64,000 bases of DNA from NCBI GenBank assembly GCA_012103315.1, contig WLWZ01000001.1, positions 124,001 through 188,000 on the forward strand, written 5' to 3'. Shown in pieces: positions 17,437 to 25,271 of the stretch. The notes under the pieces were generated by a model. The model saw nothing but the letters and a program-made list of their open reading frames with translations. It was not told where the DNA came from and did no database searches. This stretch comes from Alphaproteobacteria bacterium (lineage in GTDB: Bacteria > Pseudomonadota > Alphaproteobacteria > MPNO01 > UBA2964). The translations under genes were made by a program, and so were the position numbers. Position 1 is the stretch's first letter, and the number at the start of each line of letters is the position of its first letter.

Positions 17437-19149
17437 GTGGCTGACTTTGGCGGCAAGCAACTAGATTACCTTATCATTGGTGGCGGCTCGGCAGGGAGTG
17501 TTCTCGCCAGCCGGTTGACTGAGCGGTCTACTAACAACGTCCTGTTGCTGGAAGCCGGTCGGGACTTTCCACCAGGCAATGAGCCTGATGACCTCAACAA
17601 TAACTTTGTTGCAACGGCCAAAGGCGCGCCGCTTTATACATGGCCGGGCCTCAGTGCGCGCTTTCTGCCGCGTTCCAGTAATGCGCCAGATGAACGTCCG
17701 CAGCGGCGTTACAATCAGGGGAAGGTCATTGGCGGTGGTTCATCGGTGAATGGCATGTGCGCCAATCGGGGTCTGCCGAGTGATTTTGATGGCTGGGAAG
17801 AACTGGGTGCCAAAGGCTGGGGCTGGGACGGTGTCCTGCCGTATTTTAAAAAGCTCGAAAATGATCGTGACTTTGACGGTCCGATGCACGGTGATGAAGG
17901 GCCCATCGGTTTACGCCGCCTGTTTGAAGATCAATGGCCGGGCTTTACTGCCGCGTCGATTAAGGCAGCTGAAAATGACGGGTGGAAGAACCTGAAGGAC
18001 CAGAACGGTGTTTTTGAGGATGGGCATTTCCCAATCCCGATGAACAATATCGATGGCAAACGGGTTTCTGCCTCGACGGCTTATCTGACAAACGACGTTC
18101 GCGCCCGTCCTAACTTCGACATGCTGGACCGTGCTCACGTAGAACGTTTGTTGTTTGACGGAAAGAAAGTCATTGGCGCAAGGGTCACTCGGCACAATGA
18201 GACCTTCGATGTCAAAGCCAAAGAGGTGATCGTCTGCACGGGAGCTCTACACACGCCGCCACTTTTGATGCGCTCGGGAATTGGGCCTGAAGGCGAACTG
18301 TCTGAGATGGGTATTGATGTCGTGGCGGACCGGCCGGGCGTTGGTCAAAATCTTATGGAGCATCCGGGTGTTAATTTTGGTGCTTATTTGAAAAAAGATG
18401 CTCGGCTGACACCTGGCTTGCCAACCCACATGATTGCAGCGGTACGCTGGTCATCCGGCCACGAAGGCGTGCCTGCGGGGGATATGTATATTGTGCCGAC
18501 CAATCGCGCTGCTTGGCATCCAATTGGGGATCGCATGGGTATCATGCAGCTTTGGGTGAATAAATCCTATTCGACCGGCGAAGTGACGCTGAACCGCGAC
18601 GATATCTATGGCGAACCCAATGTTGATTTCAACATGTGTTCTGATCGCCGGGATATGGATCGCATGATCGCTGGCGTTCGTGTGATGGCTGATCTCTGTG
18701 CAAAGCCTGAAATTCAAGATGCTGTGCTGGATGTGTTCCCCGTTAGCTACGGTACGCGGGCGCGTAAGGTCGGTGTCTATAGCACGTTCAATCGGGCGCA
18801 GACCTGGATTGGCGCCCAGTTAATGGACGCCTCTTCCTTCGCGCGTCGATACATCATCGAGAATATGATTGCTGATGGCCCGTCGATTGCTGATCTGATG
18901 GCAGATGAGTCAACGGTAGAGCAATGGATTCGCAAAACGGTCCTTGGGCATTGGCATGCATCCTGCACTTGCCGCATGGGCGCTGAAGATGATCCAGGTG
19001 CTGTGACCGATCCTTCCGGAAGGGTTTATGGCGTTCAGGGCCTCCGCATATGCGATGCGTCGATCATGCCGATGGTGCCGTGCGCCAATACCAACATTTC
19101 CACCATCATGATCGGTGAAAAAATATCGGCGACAATCCTCGCAGAATAA
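17437..19149 (+). CDS. GMC-family FAD oxidoreductase (choline dehydrogenase-like)
   Basis: The 570-residue enzyme starts at GTG 17437 behind a good CAGGGAG. It has the N-terminal FAD motif YLIIGGGSAGSVLASRL, the glucose-methanol-choline signature region GKVIGGGSSVNGM, the second signature (GALHTPPLLMRSGIGP), the conserved catalytic HWHASCTCRMG near the C-terminus, and the closing DASIMPMVPCANTN segment. Family members oxidise alcohols to aldehydes with FAD. No signal peptide is seen. It converges with the Mo-hydroxylase large subunit at 19153, an aldehyde-oxidase type, so the two could carry out consecutive alcohol and aldehyde oxidations (inference). A decayed relative of its C-terminus lies at 23.76 kb. 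Confidence 0.92.
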   Translation: MADFGGKQLDYLIIGGGSAGSVLASRLTERSTNNVLLLEAGRDFPPGNEPDDLNNNFVATAKGAPLYTWPGLSARFLPRSSNAPDERPQRRYNQGKVIGGGSSVNGMCANRGLPSDFDGWEELGAKGWGWDGVLPYFKKLENDRDFDGPMHGDEGPIGLRRLFEDQWPGFTAASIKAAENDGWKNLKDQNGVFEDGHFPIPMNNIDGKRVSASTAYLTNDVRARPNFDMLDRAHVERLLFDGKKVIGARVTRHNETFDVKAKEVIVCTGALHTPPLLMRSGIGPEGELSEMGIDVVADRPGVGQNLMEHPGVNFGAYLKKDARLTPGLPTHMIAAVRWSSGHEGVPAGDMYIVPTNRAAWHPIGDRMGIMQLWVNKSYSTGEVTLNRDDIYGEPNVDFNMCSDRRDMDRMIAGVRVMADLCAKPEIQDAVLDVFPVSYGTRARKVGVYSTFNRAQTWIGAQLMDASSFARRYIIENMIADGPSIADLMADESTVEQWIRKTVLGHWHASCTCRMGAEDDPGAVTDPSGRVYGVQGLRICDASIMPMVPCANTNISTIMIGEKISATILAE

Positions 19150-19152
19150 CCG

Positions 19153-21474
19153 TTAGGCGTTAGCGCTCTGAATAGCCTGCCAGACTTTCTCTGGCGTGGC
19201 TGGCATATCGATATTCTCGATCCCCAACGGGGCGAGCGCATCAACAACAGCATTCATAATTGCTGCCAATGCGCCGACATTGCCGGCTTCACCAGCACCC
19301 TTAGCGCCGACTGGATTGAGTTTGGTCGGAACGGGGTTATTGGCGAGATCAAAACTACACATGTCATCAGCCCGCGGCATTCCGTAATCGAGGAATGAAC
19401 CGGTCAACAGCTGGCCATCTGCATCATATTGAATGCCTTCGGTAAAGGCCTGCCCGACGCCCTGGCCGATGCCGCCATGGATTTGACCTTCCAATGTCAG
19501 TGCATTGATCACAGTGCCGACATCATCCGTGACCGAGTACTTTAGAATCTCAGTGACGCCGGTTTCTGGTTCAATCTCAACCTCAACGACATGACAACCA
19601 TTCGGGAAAGTTGGCATGCCTGGTGCGAAGGTATCCGTATCGAACAGGCCGCGCTCCATGCCTTCTGGCAGTATATCGCTTCTGTATGAGGCTTTGGCCA
19701 CTTCCTGTATCGTAACTTCCTTGTCGGTGCCGACGACGCGGAAGGAACCATTCTCAAACTCGATATCAGCGTCGGCAGATTCCAGAATGTGGGCGGCAAT
19801 CTTGGTGCCCTTTTCCAGAATTTTATCGATGGCTCGAACCGCTGCTGAACTGCCGAGGATGGCTGTTCGAGAGGCATAGGTGCCGCCACCGTAAGGAAGG
19901 GAGTCCGTGTCGCCGTAGGAAACGCGAATATCCTCTTCGTCGATTCCCAATGCATCCGACACCACGATCTTATACATCGTGTCATGACCTTGGCCGTGAT
20001 CGACAGAGCCCGGGATGACGGTGACTGTGCCAGATTGGTCAAATTGTATGCTGACAGTTTCGCCGTCCAACTGCGCGGTCTGCTCGATGAAGTTCGCAAT
20101 ACCAAGACCACGGAGCTTGCCCTCTTTACGGGCTGCTTCTCGGCGGGCCTCAAAACCTTCATAGTCACCCATCTTTAGGGTGCTCTCCATATTCTCGCCA
20201 AACTCACCGCAATCAAGCGTATAGATCAAACCGGTTTTGAACGGCATGTCCTCTGGGGGGACAATATTGCGGCGCCGGATTTCTGCCCGATCCATATTCA
20301 TTTCGCGGGCGGCATTATCAATCAGCCGTTCCATCACATAGGACGCTTCGGGTCGTCCTGATCCCCGGAACGGACCATTGGCACTGGTATTGGTGAAGAC
20401 CGCTGAGGATTCGGCATAGATAAGTGGCGTTTTGTAGGTCGCTGCAAGCCCGCCGAGATGGCCAGCTGGGGAAATCGTTCCGCCGGGGTCAAGCCATGCG
20501 CCGATATTGCAGATATTGCTGACTTTCATGGCGAGGAATTCACCAGTCTCGCTGAGCGCAAGCTGGGCGTCGGTCAGCTGATCCCGGTCGTGATAATCTG
20601 TGACATGGCCGTCGCTGCGTTCACAGACCCAGCGAACAGGACGACCAATTTTCTTGGCTGCCCACATGCAGGCATGGTTTTCTGGTGCGTGGCCGCCCTT
20701 CATGCCGAAACTACCGCCGACATCCGGTGTCACCATTTTGACGGCGGTTTCCGGCACCCCGAAAACATCAATTGCCAAAGTTTTTCGCAACAGATGTGGA
20801 CGTTGCGTGCCGCCCATCAGGATATAGCGGTCAAACCGATGATCATAATCGCCAATACAGGATCGCGGTTCCATCGTATTGGCAGTGATCCGGTTAATTT
20901 TGGTATTCAGCTGCGTGACGTGATGCGCTGAGGCAATGGTCGCTTCAACCGCTTCCTTGTCACCCGCTGTGTAGAAATACCCCTCATTGTCGTCGCAGCC
21001 CTCGTGCAGCACTGGTGCGCCTTGTGCTCTGGCCTGGGTGCCTTCGGTAATAACGGGCAGGGGTTCATACTCGATGATGATCTGCTCGGCAGCGTCTTTG
21101 CCGAGATTGACGGATTCTGCGACTACCATGGCGACAATGTCCCCGGTAACCTTTACCGCCTCATGGGCGATGGCATGACGGGTTGGAACATATAAAGCGG
21201 AGCCATCACGACGGACGCGATTATGGCCCGCCGGGTGCTGACCGTGCCCATCCGCCACCCAGTCCGCACCGGTATAAACAGCTATAACGCCGGGCATTGA
21301 TCGTGCAGCTTCACAATTGATGCTGACGATACGCGCATGAGCGTGCGGCGTCCGCAGCATGTAGGCGTGGCATTCATTGAGTAACTTGATGTCGTCGACA
21401 TAGCGGCCGCTGCCGCGTAGCAAACGAGGGTCTTCGGTACGCGGTACCGACTGGCCCATTGCAAATTGTCCCAC
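19153..21474 (-). CDS. Aldehyde oxidase/CoxL-type Mo-hydroxylase large subunit
   Basis: The 773-residue molybdopterin-binding subunit belongs to the CoxL-like (form II) or aldehyde oxidase group. It opens with PRTEDPRLLRGSGRYVDD, has GGSFGMKGG, a GPFRGSGRPEA active-site stretch, VDHGQGHDT, YGDTDSLPYGGGTYASR and the catalytic Glu in AKGAGEAG. True CO dehydrogenases have AYRCSFR in the active-site loop; here it is PFRGSGR, so CO oxidation is unlikely. It starts at GTG 21474 with GGGAGG four bases upstream; an in-frame ATG five codons later is possible. No small [2Fe-2S] or FAD subunit adjoins it, so it must borrow partners, perhaps the small subunit at 11.9 kb (speculative). Confidence 0.9.
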   Translation of the reverse strand: MGQFAMGQSVPRTEDPRLLRGSGRYVDDIKLLNECHAYMLRTPHAHARIVSINCEAARSMPGVIAVYTGADWVADGHGQHPAGHNRVRRDGSALYVPTRHAIAHEAVKVTGDIVAMVVAESVNLGKDAAEQIIIEYEPLPVITEGTQARAQGAPVLHEGCDDNEGYFYTAGDKEAVEATIASAHHVTQLNTKINRITANTMEPRSCIGDYDHRFDRYILMGGTQRPHLLRKTLAIDVFGVPETAVKMVTPDVGGSFGMKGGHAPENHACMWAAKKIGRPVRWVCERSDGHVTDYHDRDQLTDAQLALSETGEFLAMKVSNICNIGAWLDPGGTISPAGHLGGLAATYKTPLIYAESSAVFTNTSANGPFRGSGRPEASYVMERLIDNAAREMNMDRAEIRRRNIVPPEDMPFKTGLIYTLDCGEFGENMESTLKMGDYEGFEARREAARKEGKLRGLGIANFIEQTAQLDGETVSIQFDQSGTVTVIPGSVDHGQGHDTMYKIVVSDALGIDEEDIRVSYGDTDSLPYGGGTYASRTAILGSSAAVRAIDKILEKGTKIAAHILESADADIEFENGSFRVVGTDKEVTIQEVAKASYRSDILPEGMERGLFDTDTFAPGMPTFPNGCHVVEVEIEPETGVTEILKYSVTDDVGTVINALTLEGQIHGGIGQGVGQAFTEGIQYDADGQLLTGSFLDYGMPRADDMCSFDLANNPVPTKLNPVGAKGAGEAGNVGALAAIMNAVVDALAPLGIENIDMPATPEKVWQAIQSANA

Positions 21475-21559
21475 GATTCCTCCCTGAACGGCGTTCTCTA
21501 TTTATGACGCTATCCTGACCGTCTGACGGGTCCTGATCAAGGCCGTGTCGGCAAATACC

Positions 21560-22960
21560 TTAGCTCAAATCGGGGAACCGTTTTAGAAAGCCAGCTTCTT
21601 TCTCGAAGGCGTGGGCCACCTGTAGAACGGTTGCTTCGTCCCAGTTGCGGCCAACGATTTGTGCCCCGATGGGCATGCCATCGTCAAAGAACCCGGCACG
21701 CACGGTTTGGACGGGGTGCAGCGTGAGATTAAACGGCACCGCGATCATCGGCACGTCAAGGAAGGGGAAAGGTGCTTTATCATCCAACGGTGGTTGAGGC
21801 GTTAACATCGCTGTTGTGATGATGACGTCATATTCGGCGAGAGCGCTTTCGATTTCTTCCAGCAGCTCGGTGCGGCGGCGTTGCGCCTGGATATAGTCCA
21901 CGGCCCGCACAAGGCTGCCCAGCATCATTCGGTTGCGCGCGAGGGGGCCGAACTCCTCCCAGCGGTTTTGCAGATTTTCCTCGTGGATGGCGTAGGCTTC
22001 GGCAGGAAGAATAACCCGTCCAACGGCGTGCCAGTCGATCAGCGGGGAAACGTTAATTTCGCCGACTATCGCGCCAAGACCTTTCAGCGTTTCGCCCACG
22101 CCGTCGATCGCGTCGACGATCTCCGTGGGGGCGTCGTAATCCGTTGTATAGAAGTGCCGTAACATGCCGACTTTAAGGCCGCGGACACTGTCATTTAGGG
22201 GTGTGACATAGTCCGGCACCGATGTTTCGACGCTGCCAGGATCGCGTTCGTCATATCCTGCCAACGCTTGCAACATCAGTGCACTGTCTTCGCTGGTCCA
22301 GGTCATCGGCCCGACGCAATCGAAGGAAAATGACAGCGGCAAATCACCAAAGGCACTAACCCGGCCAAAAGTCGCTTTCATACCGGCCACACCGCAGAAG
22401 GCAGATGGCGTTCGAATTGATCCCCCGGCATCACTGCCAAGCGCCGCGAGACAAAACCCAGCGGCAACGGCAGCGCCTGAACCACTGCTCGACCCGCCAG
22501 TGGATCGAGCGATGTCCCAGGGGTTGCGGGCCGGTGGGTAAAGCGCGTTAAAAGTTGGTCTGCCGCCAAAAGTAAACTCGTAAGTATTCAACTGGCCCAT
22601 GAAAATTGCACCAGCATCTCGTAGCCTGGTAACGACCGCGGCATCTTCGTCTGCCTCAAAATCTTCCATCACGCGAGAATTCGAGGTGGTTTTGTAGCCT
22701 TTCAGATAGAAGACATCTTTGAGTCCGACCGGAATACCGTGCAGGGGCCCACGATAATTGCCGGATTCTATTTCCTTTTCGGCTTGCTTGGCGGCCTTCC
22801 GGGCTTCATCGATAAAAACGGTGTGGAAGGCATTAATGGTCGAATCGTACTTTTCGATCCGCTCGAGACATGTTTCGACCAGCGCCACTGGTGACAGCAT
22901 GCCGGCTTTTATTTGGCGGGCTGCTTCAACAATGGTCGGGACACCACGATCTACGTCCAT
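21560..22960 (-). CDS. Amidase signature-family hydrolase
   Basis: The 466-residue enzyme has the amidase signature Ser-cisSer-Lys triad: catalytic Lys81 in GIPVGLKD, the cis-Ser in the GGSSSGSG loop (155-162) and the nucleophile in GSDAGGSIRTP (about S181). Length and order match GatA/AtzE-like amidases that hydrolyse C-N amide bonds in small molecules. ATG 22960 begins the conserved domain and sits two bases after the stop of a small upstream gene resembling AtzG/GatC, so the two are translationally coupled and probably form a complex. A role as the tRNA amidotransferase A subunit is unlikely because no gatB is present. The natural amide is unknown. Confidence 0.9.
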   Translation of the reverse strand: MDVDRGVPTIVEAARQIKAGMLSPVALVETCLERIEKYDSTINAFHTVFIDEARKAAKQAEKEIESGNYRGPLHGIPVGLKDVFYLKGYKTTSNSRVMEDFEADEDAAVVTRLRDAGAIFMGQLNTYEFTFGGRPTFNALYPPARNPWDIARSTGGSSSGSGAAVAAGFCLAALGSDAGGSIRTPSAFCGVAGMKATFGRVSAFGDLPLSFSFDCVGPMTWTSEDSALMLQALAGYDERDPGSVETSVPDYVTPLNDSVRGLKVGMLRHFYTTDYDAPTEIVDAIDGVGETLKGLGAIVGEINVSPLIDWHAVGRVILPAEAYAIHEENLQNRWEEFGPLARNRMMLGSLVRAVDYIQAQRRRTELLEEIESALAEYDVIITTAMLTPQPPLDDKAPFPFLDVPMIAVPFNLTLHPVQTVRAGFFDDGMPIGAQIVGRNWDEATVLQVAHAFEKEAGFLKRFPDLS

Positions 22961-22962
22961 CG

Positions 22963-23178
22963 TTATGACCCCTTTGGCGGTTTGGGTGAATAGACGGGCA
23001 ACATACGGACATCCCAACTGCGCCCTGGTCGGCGGGTTTTTGCGGCAAGCCCCATCAAAGATGAATAGGCTTTCCGAAGGTCTTGTTTTTCCTGATCCGA
23101 CACTGGAACGCCCGATGCCCGAATCAATCCCTCAAACATCACGTCGTCGTCGGCAACCGGTTTTTCATCTGATGCCAT
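22963..23178 (-). CDS. Small AtzG/GatC-like accessory protein of the amidase
   Basis: The 71-residue acidic-to-basic helical protein ends two bases before the amidase start. Its size, position and one amphipathic helical segment (about residues 25-50) followed by an extended Pro-rich tail (MLPVYSPKPP) fit the AtzG/GatC-like partners that wrap around amidase-signature subunits. Sequence identity to a named family is weak by eye, so the assignment rests on context. It would stabilise or activate the amidase in the cytosol. Confidence 0.65.
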   Translation of the reverse strand: MASDEKPVADDDVMFEGLIRASGVPVSDQEKQDLRKAYSSLMGLAAKTRRPGRSWDVRMLPVYSPKPPKGS

Positions 23179-23319
23179 GGTGCGTCCTTATCCATTAGGT
23201 TCACGGTAATTTCACAGGCGCAAATGAGTCGCGCAAGAGGGGTTGGAGCTGACATGTTGATATAAATGCCGAAGCATGATGCGATAGGAGCAACAGAAAT
23301 GCATCAAGGGAGTAAGACA

Positions 23320-23733
23320 ATGGCCGGATTTTCAGGCAGTTGCCTCTGCGGCGCTGTGAAATATGAAGTCAGTGGCGAACCGGTACGGGTTGCACAATGT
23401 CATTGCGATGATTGTCGTCGTGCAACGGGGTCGGCTTTTGCGACCAACGTCTTCGTTAAGGAAGAAGACATCACAGTTTTACAAGGGGAAACCAATAGTT
23501 TTCAGCATGCCGCAGATAGCGGAAGTACTATGACCAAAGAGTTTTGCGGCAATTGCGGTTCGCAACTGTTTGGATCGGGGTCCAGCGCTCCTGGTATTAA
23601 GAATATAAAGATCGGCTCTATCGATGATGTCGGCGATATCAAGCCGCAAATAGAGGTCTTTACTTCTAAGTCGTTGCCTTATACGCCACCGCTTGAATTT
23701 ACTGAGAAGTTTGAAAAAGGTCGTCCTCGTTAA
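23320..23733 (+). CDS. GFA (glutathione-dependent formaldehyde-activating) family protein
   Basis: The 137-residue zinc protein of the GFA/CENP-V fold has CLCG near the N-terminus, CHCDDCRR, and the later FCGNCGSQLF. These Cys bind structural and catalytic zinc. Family members were first described as S-hydroxymethylglutathione synthases, but most have unknown substrates. ATG 23320 has AAGGGAG at ideal spacing and begins at the family's usual start; the frame extends 18 codons upstream. The gene stands alone, divergent from the amidase pair. Confidence 0.9.
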   Translation: MAGFSGSCLCGAVKYEVSGEPVRVAQCHCDDCRRATGSAFATNVFVKEEDITVLQGETNSFQHAADSGSTMTKEFCGNCGSQLFGSGSSAPGIKNIKIGSIDDVGDIKPQIEVFTSKSLPYTPPLEFTEKFEKGRPR

Positions 23734-23756
23734 TCCAACACCCTAAACATGACTTA

Positions 23757-23896
23757 CGGCGCAGTGACAGATCCCTCGGAACAAGTGTCGGGAGGGCGCA
23801 GGATTACGCGTTTGTGATGCAGCGATCATGCCTATTGTAAGCTTCATTAATACCAACCTGCCGGTGATAAAGTTTGGCAAGAAAATTGCCACATAA
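23757..23896 (+). pseudogene. Decayed C-terminal fragment of a GMC oxidoreductase
   Basis: Translated in two frames, this stretch matches the end of GMC enzymes. One frame gives AVTDPSEQV. A second, from about 23798, gives GAGLRVCDAAIMP, then NTNLP and a stop at 23894-23896. The intact GMC gene at 17437 ends with the equivalent VTDPSGRVYG and LRICDASIMPMVPCANTN. A frameshift near 23793-23800 separates the two parts and nothing upstream continues the family, so only the last 45 or so codons remain. It lies between the GFA gene and the promoter of the XRE gene. Confidence 0.7.
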
Positions 23897-23939
23897 TTTC
23901 TCTTTGAATGAGAACCCCTCACTTTAACGTGCATCGTCA

Positions 23940-23968
23940 TTGACATGTGATATAAATCATAGTCTAAA
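23940..23968 (+). promoter_or_regulatory. Sigma-70-type promoter overlapping a Crp/Fnr-type site
   Basis: A perfect -35 TTGACA (23940-23945) and a -10-like TCTAAA (23963-23968) are separated by 17 bases, ending 34 bases before the XRE gene start at 24003. Inside the spacer, TGTGA-N6-TCATA (23946-23961) matches the Crp half-site consensus TGTGA-N6-TCACA at 9 of 10 positions. The same bases also read as the Fnr-like TGAT-N4-ATCA. A factor bound there would block RNA polymerase. A Crp/Fnr-family gene is encoded 0.6 kb downstream, so autoregulation is plausible. Confidence 0.55.
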
Positions 23969-24002
23969 TTATCTATGTATTTCAGGGTTTTCGTCATAAG
24001 TA

Positions 24003-24497
24003 ATGAAAACCGGTAAATTTGATAAATATAGAGGGCGTTGGGTGGTTTTTGAAAATATGCCATCATCAGTAGAGTCCAAGCGCATACACGAAGTTGATTT
24101 GCATGTCGGCAGTCGAATACGCCTGCGCCGACGCATATTGGGTATCAGCCAGACCAAACTTGGTGATGCGCTGGGCTTAACTTTTCAACAGATTCAAAAA
24201 TACGAGAACGGCAGCAACCGAGTTTCGGCAAGCCGACTGTTTGAAATAAGTCAGATTCTGAGCGTTGAACCAGCCTTTTTCTTCCTTGGGTTGCCGACGC
24301 ATGGGCCTGGTTCAGAAGACCCTGATCAGGTAACTGATCCTGACGAGCAGGGCATTACACAAAGTGATCCCGAAATTTACCGAAGTGGGGAGACTCTTGC
24401 TTTCGTTCGTGCCTATTATCTCATCCGCGATAAATTGGTTCGGGCGCGTGTCTTCAATCTCGTGAAATCACTAGGCAATGAAGACGAAGGCGACTGA
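24003..24497 (+). CDS. XRE-family helix-turn-helix transcriptional regulator
   Basis: The 164-residue cytosolic DNA-binding protein has a Cro/CI-type HTH at about residues 33-90: VGSRIRLRRRILGISQTKLGDALGLTFQQIQKYENG is the typical alphaproteobacterial form (given here only as family landmarks: SQTKLG, TFQQIQKYE, NRVSASRL). The C-terminal part after residue 95 is acidic and then helical without a known sensor domain. An alternative start at ATG 24057 would drop 18 poorly conserved residues. It lies behind a strong promoter and is followed 43 bases downstream by a Crp-type regulator, so both may be one regulatory transcript. Its targets are unknown. Confidence 0.88.
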   Translation: MKTGKFDKYRGRWVVFENMPSSVESKRIHEVDLHVGSRIRLRRRILGISQTKLGDALGLTFQQIQKYENGSNRVSASRLFEISQILSVEPAFFFLGLPTHGPGSEDPDQVTDPDEQGITQSDPEIYRSGETLAFVRAYYLIRDKLVRARVFNLVKSLGNEDEGD

Positions 24498-24540
24498 TCG
24501 GTTTTTCTGATAGCAGACTGGCAAGGTGAGGGGAGTCCCA

Positions 24541-25266
24541 ATGCCGGACGGCTTAAAAGAGACAGGGTCACCATCGGCACAAGACAAGAAGTCTTTGCTT
24601 CTGGCGCATACGTTTATCGAGTCGTTGGATGACGAAGACGTTGATCGGCTGGCGCAACATGCACGGCTGATGACCTATGGCGCGGGCGAAACCATTTTCC
24701 GCAAAGGCGATCCTGGGCTCAGCATGATGGTGGTGATCAAAGGCTGTGTTCGAATCAGCACAATCACGTCAGAAGCTAAAGAAATCGTACTCAACCTGAT
24801 CCAGGCGGGTGAGGTGGTTGGCGAGATCGCGTTGCTTGACGGCAAAGAGCGCAGCGCTGATGCCACGGCAATTCAATTTACCGAGGCTTTGGTTTTGGAA
24901 CGGCGTGACTTCCTGCCGGTGTTGGAACGCAATCCACGGGCGGCGATCCGTATGCTGGAGGTTCTATGCGACCGGCTGCGCCGTACCAGCGAACAGGTCG
25001 AGGATCTCATTATGACCAACGCGGTGCGGTTTGCCCGTGTGTTGGTTAGGTTGGCGGAACAGTTTGGTCATGAAGTCGATGTCGGCATGCAGATTGATCT
25101 GCGCCTGTCACAAAGCGAGCTTGGCAAGATCACCGGGACGACGCGCGAAACATTGAACCGTCAACTTGCTGAATGGCGCGAGCAAGACATCATTGCGTTG
25201 GAATCAGGCAAGATCGTGATCCGCAATATGCGGGCGCTTAAACGGATCGGCGACGGCGAACGCTAA
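24541..25266 (+). CDS. Crp/Fnr-family transcriptional regulator
   Basis: The 241-residue protein has an N-terminal cyclic-nucleotide-binding beta-roll (about residues 20-135), a long dimerisation helix, and a C-terminal winged HTH (about 170-235) with LSQSELGKITGTTRETLNRQL as the recognition unit. The phosphate-binding cassette reads GEIALLDGKERSADATA, close to the cAMP-binding consensus GEx(A)LL...RSA. No N-terminal Cys cluster is present, so it is not an oxygen-sensing Fnr. ATG 24541 follows GAGGGGA; an in-frame GTG at 24526 is less likely. It converges with a class III adenylate cyclase gene 5 bases downstream, which suggests that cAMP is its ligand (inference). Confidence 0.9.
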   Translation: MPDGLKETGSPSAQDKKSLLLAHTFIESLDDEDVDRLAQHARLMTYGAGETIFRKGDPGLSMMVVIKGCVRISTITSEAKEIVLNLIQAGEVVGEIALLDGKERSADATAIQFTEALVLERRDFLPVLERNPRAAIRMLEVLCDRLRRTSEQVEDLIMTNAVRFARVLVRLAEQFGHEVDVGMQIDLRLSQSELGKITGTTRETLNRQLAEWREQDIIALESGKIVIRNMRALKRIGDGER

Positions 25267-25271
25267 CGCCT

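Noticed and set aside
19542-20168. A 208-codon frame on the same strand as the Mo-hydroxylase large subunit
   Set aside because: It is a shifted reading of the large-subunit gene, which continues intact through this region.
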